This document shows, one piece after another, positions 60,630 to 64,000 of a stretch of DNA of 64,000 bases; position 1 is the stretch's first letter; every line of letters starts with the position of its first letter. Location: positions 1-64,000 of the forward strand of contig JBBIJC010000004.1 of the NCBI GenBank assembly GCA_037446165.1, in the 5' to 3' direction. Made by a program: the position numbers and the translations under genes. This DNA is from Parasulfuritortus sp037446165 (GTDB lineage: Bacteria; Pseudomonadota; Gammaproteobacteria; Burkholderiales; Thiobacillaceae). The notes below the pieces were generated by a model. That model did not search any database and was not told the DNA's origin. It saw nothing but the letters and a program-made list of their open reading frames with translations.

Positions 60630-60718
60630 ACCTTAACAAGGGCAAACCCGTTGAAAGGCGGGGACGCAAAGTCACCGGTCTAAAAGGCTACCGCCTCAAG
60701 ACAGCGGGATTGCAAGGT
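60630..60718 (+). ncRNA. c-di-GMP-I (GEMM-I) riboswitch aptamer
   Basis: The conserved GEMM-I core is visible in order: P1 strand ACCTT (60630-60634), GGGCAAACC (60640-60648), GAAAG tetraloop segment (60653-60657), GGGACGCAAAG (60661-60671), CCGGTCTAAA (60675-60684), then AGCGGGATTGC (60703-60713) and the P1 partner AAGGT (60714-60718). The class senses c-di-GMP with a bound guanine pair. It heads the DUF1631/EAL-HDOD operon behind a sigma-28 promoter match. Confidence 0.93.
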
Positions 60719-60745
60719 GGGCTAACCGCCGGAGTTCGAGTCCGG
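60716..60745 (+). promoter_or_regulatory. Expression platform with mutually exclusive hairpins
   Basis: GGTGG (60716-60720) can pair with CCGCC (60726-60730), which would open P1 because GGT is shared. CCGGA (60729-60733) can instead pair with TCCGG (60741-60745) around GTTCGAG, using bases of the CCGCC arm. The two hairpins exclude each other. No U-run follows, and the ribosome site is 66 bp downstream, so the output mechanism is not clear. Confidence 0.55.
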
Positions 60746-60821
60746 TCCACTGCACAATCCCCCTTTACACGTGGTTTCGCCCTGGTTGCGACGCGCCAGG
60801 CGCGGGTTCAGGAGATGGGCT

Positions 60822-63119
60822 ATGGAAACTGTCCGCAAGATCATTGGAGTCGCTCAGTTCAGCCGCGAACGACAGAGCGGCGGCAAGCGCACGCCGCTCG
60901 ACGACTGCCGCGAGACCTCCGCGCTGGGGCTGGACAAGGCCCTGTCCGAGAGCCTCGAACAGGTCAAGCTCCAGTTGCTGGAAATGGCGGACAAGGCCAT
61001 GGGGCCGGAGCTCTACCATTTGTACATGGACACCCTGGAGCTGGTCCGCGACCATGCCGCCGAGATCGGGGCCGGGCTCCGCAAACACTATCTGCAAGGC
61101 TTCAAACAGGCCTGCCGCCGCGATCCCGGTCGCCCGGGAAAGAACGTCGATGTCCCCGAACTAAGCCTGCTGGAGCCGGATGATCTGGAGGAGTCGCTGG
61201 CGGTCAACACCTTGGCCAACGCGATTCACAATACCTGCTCCGAGGAACTGTTCGCGCTGGACAAACGGATCGGCATGCTGATCAACGATCCGGACCTGGC
61301 CCATGGCGACAATCCCCTGGGGCCGGAAGTGATTGCGCAAGCGCTGACCGCGGCCTTGGCGGATCAGGGGTCCGCCATGAAGGTGCGGCTGCTGGTGGTG
61401 GCGAAGCTGAGCAAGCAGTTGCCCGAGCGGATCAGGGACATCTACCGCGAGATCAACCAGCATCTGGTGAAGAAGAACGTTCTGCCTACCATCCGGGTGG
61501 GCATGCGGCAATCGGCGGCGCCTGCCGCCTCGGCCTCCGCGCCGTATTCCCAGCAGAGTGCGGCAGAGGGCGGTGGCGACCTGTATGCCCTGCTGCAACA
61601 GATGATGAACATGGGCGGCCAGGCGGGGGGCATGCCCATGGCAGGCGCGGTCATAGCCGGTCCGGCCATGCCCGGACAGCCAGCCGCCCAGGCCAGTGCG
61701 GCGGCGATCCAGGCCGGGGCCTTCATCCATTCCCTGAACCTGTTGCAACACGGCCGGGTAAGCGAGGTCGTCCGGGCCGGCCTGGATGCCGCGGCCCTGC
61801 AAGCCATCAGCCAGGGCGGTGGTCAGGTCAATGTGCTGCACAGCCTGCGCGGCATGGCCAACAGCATGACTTCGGTCGATGCCATGACCCTGGATATCGT
61901 GGCCATGGTGTTCGACTATGTCCTGGAGGACAAACGCATTCCGGACGCGGTCAAGGCGCTGGTCGGCCGCCTGCAGATTCCGGTGCTGAAGGTGGCGATG
62001 CTGGACAAGACCTTCTTCTCGCACAAGGGTCATCCGGCCCGCAAGCTGCTCGATGGCCTAGCCGATGCCGCCATTGGCTGGGATGCCAGCGAAGACCGCG
62101 ACGGCGGCGTGTACAAGAAGATCGAGCAACTGGTTGAGTATGTGCTGGAGCGGTTCGATGACAGCATCGAGACCTTCACCGAGGCCCTGGATCAGTTGAA
62201 TGCCTATCTGGCCGAGGAGCGGCGCGAGGCGGCGCTGGTCATGGTGCCCAGCGTCCAGGCGGTCAAGGACCGGGAGCGTGCCGATTGGGCGCGCCAGATG
62301 GCCCATGACGAAGTCCAGTCCAGCCTGCTCGGGCAGCCGGTTTCGGCCGAGATTTTCGCCTTTCTGACCGGGCCCTGGCAGCGCATGCTGGCCGATATCC
62401 ACCAGAAGGCTGGCGAAGAGAGCCCGGCTTGGACTGGCGGGCTGGGCACCATGAGCGACCTGGTCTGGAGTCTGGCGCCCAAGGTCAATCCGGACGAACG
62501 CAAGCAGCTGGTGGCCATGCTGCCCAGTCTGCTCAAGCGCCTGGACGAAGGCATCAGCTACCTCGGGCTGGCGCAGTCCGAGCGGGATGCGTTCTTCTCC
62601 AGCCTGGTCAAATGCCATGCCGAGGCGGTCAAGGCCGGGTTGCTGGGGCCGGGCGAGCAGATGCCGGCCAAGCCGGCTCAGGTAGAAGAGGCCGACATCC
62701 CGGTGCTGGTCGAGCCGGCCGGCTTCGAGCCGGTCGAGCCGCTTGAACCGGTCGAGGCGGAGCTGGCCGAAGCGGATGAATCGGCGATCGAGGAAATCAT
62801 CATCGGCGACCTGCCCTGGGGCAGCGGCGAACTGGATGAGCCTGAGCCAGAGCCGGAGATGAGCGGCCTGAAACGGGGCAGCTGGATCGAGTACCAGCAG
62901 GACAACGGCGCTACCGTGCGCGCCAAGCTGTCCTGGATCAGTCCGCAGAAGGGCATGTATCTGTTCACCAACCGTTATGGGCAGCGGGCCATCTCGATCA
63001 ATGCCGAAGGCTTGCAGGCCAAGCTGCGCGATGGCGAGGTGCGGATTCTGAATGACGTGCCGCTGATGGACCGTGCGGTGGGCAGCCTGATGGAGCGTCT
63101 CCAGCGCCATGCCGCCTGA
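60822..63119 (+). CDS. DUF1631 protein under c-di-GMP riboswitch control
   Basis: A 765-residue DUF1631 protein. The N-terminal two thirds are helical (TCSEELFALDKRIGMLINDPDL..., MKVRLLVVAKLSKQLPERIRDIYREINQHLVKKNVLPTIRVGM near 190-230, and LPDVVKALV-type segment DAVKALVGRLQIPVLKVAMLDKTFF). A Glu/Pro-rich linker (about 620-680) leads to a C-terminal beta-rich module (GSWIEYQQDNGATVRAKLSWISPQKGMYLFTNRYGQRAISI) that resembles PilZ-type folds, without the classical RxxxR motif. Function unknown. The ATG at 60822 follows GGAG at 7 nt. The 3' end overlaps the EAL-HDOD gene. Confidence 0.88.
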   Translation: METVRKIIGVAQFSRERQSGGKRTPLDDCRETSALGLDKALSESLEQVKLQLLEMADKAMGPELYHLYMDTLELVRDHAAEIGAGLRKHYLQGFKQACRRDPGRPGKNVDVPELSLLEPDDLEESLAVNTLANAIHNTCSEELFALDKRIGMLINDPDLAHGDNPLGPEVIAQALTAALADQGSAMKVRLLVVAKLSKQLPERIRDIYREINQHLVKKNVLPTIRVGMRQSAAPAASASAPYSQQSAAEGGGDLYALLQQMMNMGGQAGGMPMAGAVIAGPAMPGQPAAQASAAAIQAGAFIHSLNLLQHGRVSEVVRAGLDAAALQAISQGGGQVNVLHSLRGMANSMTSVDAMTLDIVAMVFDYVLEDKRIPDAVKALVGRLQIPVLKVAMLDKTFFSHKGHPARKLLDGLADAAIGWDASEDRDGGVYKKIEQLVEYVLERFDDSIETFTEALDQLNAYLAEERREAALVMVPSVQAVKDRERADWARQMAHDEVQSSLLGQPVSAEIFAFLTGPWQRMLADIHQKAGEESPAWTGGLGTMSDLVWSLAPKVNPDERKQLVAMLPSLLKRLDEGISYLGLAQSERDAFFSSLVKCHAEAVKAGLLGPGEQMPAKPAQVEEADIPVLVEPAGFEPVEPLEPVEAELAEADESAIEEIIIGDLPWGSGELDEPEPEPEMSGLKRGSWIEYQQDNGATVRAKLSWISPQKGMYLFTNRYGQRAISINAEGLQAKLRDGEVRILNDVPLMDRAVGSLMERLQRHAA

Positions 63120-64000
63120 TGCGACAGGTTCGCGCTTTCTGGTTCGCCAGCCACTGCTGGATGCCAGCTATCAGATTGTGGGCCATGAGTTGAGCCTGCG
63201 CGACCGGGCGCTGGTCCCGGTCCTGCCCGGCGCCGAGAGCCTGGATCAGGCGCGGGATGAATATCTGATCGCCAGCGTGATCGATCTGGAGCACCGGAAG
63301 GCGCTGGGCAACCAGCTCACGCTGCTCGATCTGGCCACGGCAAGCCTGGTCAATCCAATGCTGGCTGTACTGCCCACGGGCAAGGTGGCGGTGCCCGTAC
63401 CGGTTTCCCGGCTTGATCTGGTTCAGTCGCTGGTTGACCTGGCGGTTTTGCCCCTGATCGAGGATGACGGAGCCGAATTGCCGTCAGTCATGCCGCCTGG
63501 CTGCCTGTTCGCGCGCCTGGACTGCTCTGGTCATGACGCGCTGGCGCTGGGTGAACGGGCCGAACAATTTCGCCGCCGCGGCGTGAAGCGCCTGATCGCA
63601 GGCAACATCGGCTCGGAAGAGGGGTTCGAAGTCGGCCGGAAACTAGGCTTCAACCTGTTTCAGGGCGGTTTTTTCAGGCAGCCCCGTCCCGGCCAGGGGC
63701 GCAAGCTGGAGAGCGGTGTCGTTCAGGTCATGGAACTGCTCAATCAGACCATGGCGCGGGCGCCGATCGAAGAACTGGAAGCCGGTTTCAAGCGCAATGC
63801 GGCACTGACCTATCGTCTGCTGCGCTATATCAACTCCCCGGCCAACGGCCTGAACCAGCCCCTGGCCTCGATCGGCCAGGCCTTGATCTGGCTGGGGCAT
63901 GAGCCGTTATACCGCTGGTTGAGCCTGTTGCTGTTCAGTTCGGGCCAAGCGGACGGGCGCGACCAGGCCCTGTTGAAAAATGCCCTGGTGCGCGCCCGGT
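63109..64000 (+). CDS. EAL-HDOD signalling protein, truncated by the window end
   Basis: At least 297 residues, open to the window end. The N-terminal EAL-like domain (LVRQPLLDASYQIVGHELSLRD near 11-32) has lost the EAL/ExLxR signature and other metal ligands, so phosphodiesterase activity is unlikely. An HDOD domain begins near residue 205 (VMELLNQTMARAPIEELEAGFKRNAALTYRLLRYINSPANGLNQPLASIGQALIWLG). The combination is the YuxH type, used as an output or scaffold protein rather than an enzyme. The ATG overlaps the DUF1631 stop by 11 nt, so it is coupled and under the same riboswitch and sigma-28 promoter. Confidence 0.85.
   Translation, partial: MPPDATGSRFLVRQPLLDASYQIVGHELSLRDRALVPVLPGAESLDQARDEYLIASVIDLEHRKALGNQLTLLDLATASLVNPMLAVLPTGKVAVPVPVSRLDLVQSLVDLAVLPLIEDDGAELPSVMPPGCLFARLDCSGHDALALGERAEQFRRRGVKRLIAGNIGSEEGFEVGRKLGFNLFQGGFFRQPRPGQGRKLESGVVQVMELLNQTMARAPIEELEAGFKRNAALTYRLLRYINSPANGLNQPLASIGQALIWLGHEPLYRWLSLLLFSSGQADGRDQALLKNALVRAR

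Noticed and set aside
60729..60752. Possible tRNA gene because of a T-arm-like hairpin followed by CCAC
   Set aside because: No acceptor, D or anticodon arm fits upstream; that sequence is the GEMM-I aptamer.

Overview
The window is a gene-dense, GC-rich chromosomal segment of a Gram-negative bacterium, most likely a betaproteobacterium. The evidence is the gene orders rplU-rpmA-obgE-proB, carA-carB-greA-DUF4149, rlmE-ftsH-folP-glmM and tpiA-secG-tRNA-Leu-nuoA-N, the divergent lptFG/pepA pair, and frequent GTG/TTG starts with coupled start/stop codons. A DsrC-like protein hints at a sulfur-metabolising relative, but I cannot name a genus. The sequence is a scaffold with five 100-N gaps. At two of them the flanks carry the same 55 bp, so those contigs abut and the interrupted genes (carB, and the DUF898/M48 pair) are intact.

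Layout. 0.1-2.7 kb: sucCD, a gapped holC and a small unknown gene. 2.8-6.8 kb: valS, two paralogous small membrane proteins and a secreted protein. 6.9-9.9 kb (minus strand): rplU, rpmA, obgE, proB. 9.9-16.4 kb: an RDD protein, lptFG, pepA, a DUF898 membrane protein and an M48 protease. 16.4-22.3 kb: carAB, greA, DUF4149, yhbY. 22.3-27.2 kb: rlmE, ftsH, folP, glmM. 27.2-29.0 kb: an atypical pyruvate-kinase-like protein.

29.2-39.5 kb reads as a phosphate-starvation island. It has an OlsB-type ornithine-lipid acyltransferase, an EAL-CBS-GGDEF protein, a PlcP-like phosphoesterase coupled to a GT4 glycosyltransferase, a second GT4 enzyme, then pstSCAB and an 80-residue unknown. Hand-found PhoB-box-like direct repeats (11-bp period) lie upstream of olsB, plcP, the second glycosyltransferase and the 80-residue gene, with a weaker one before the EAL gene. 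The inferred role is replacement of phospholipids by ornithine lipids and glycolipids when phosphate is scarce, with c-di-GMP turnover tied in.

39.6-55.5 kb: tpiA, secG, tRNA-Leu(GAG) and a complete 14-gene complex I operon with a strong promoter. A vestigial duplication of the nuoD start separates nuoC from nuoD. 55.6-60.5 kb: an HPP/CBS pair, a DsrC/TusE-like protein divergent from a LysR regulator, and tex.

60.5-64.0 kb holds the most striking regulatory unit. A sigma-28 (FliA) promoter match (TAAA-N15-GCCGATAA) is followed by a c-di-GMP-I (GEMM-I) riboswitch, a DUF1631 protein and an overlapping EAL-HDOD protein that runs off the window. This looks like a motility-class operon that senses c-di-GMP through its leader RNA. 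All motif matches were made by eye; no database search or folding program was run.
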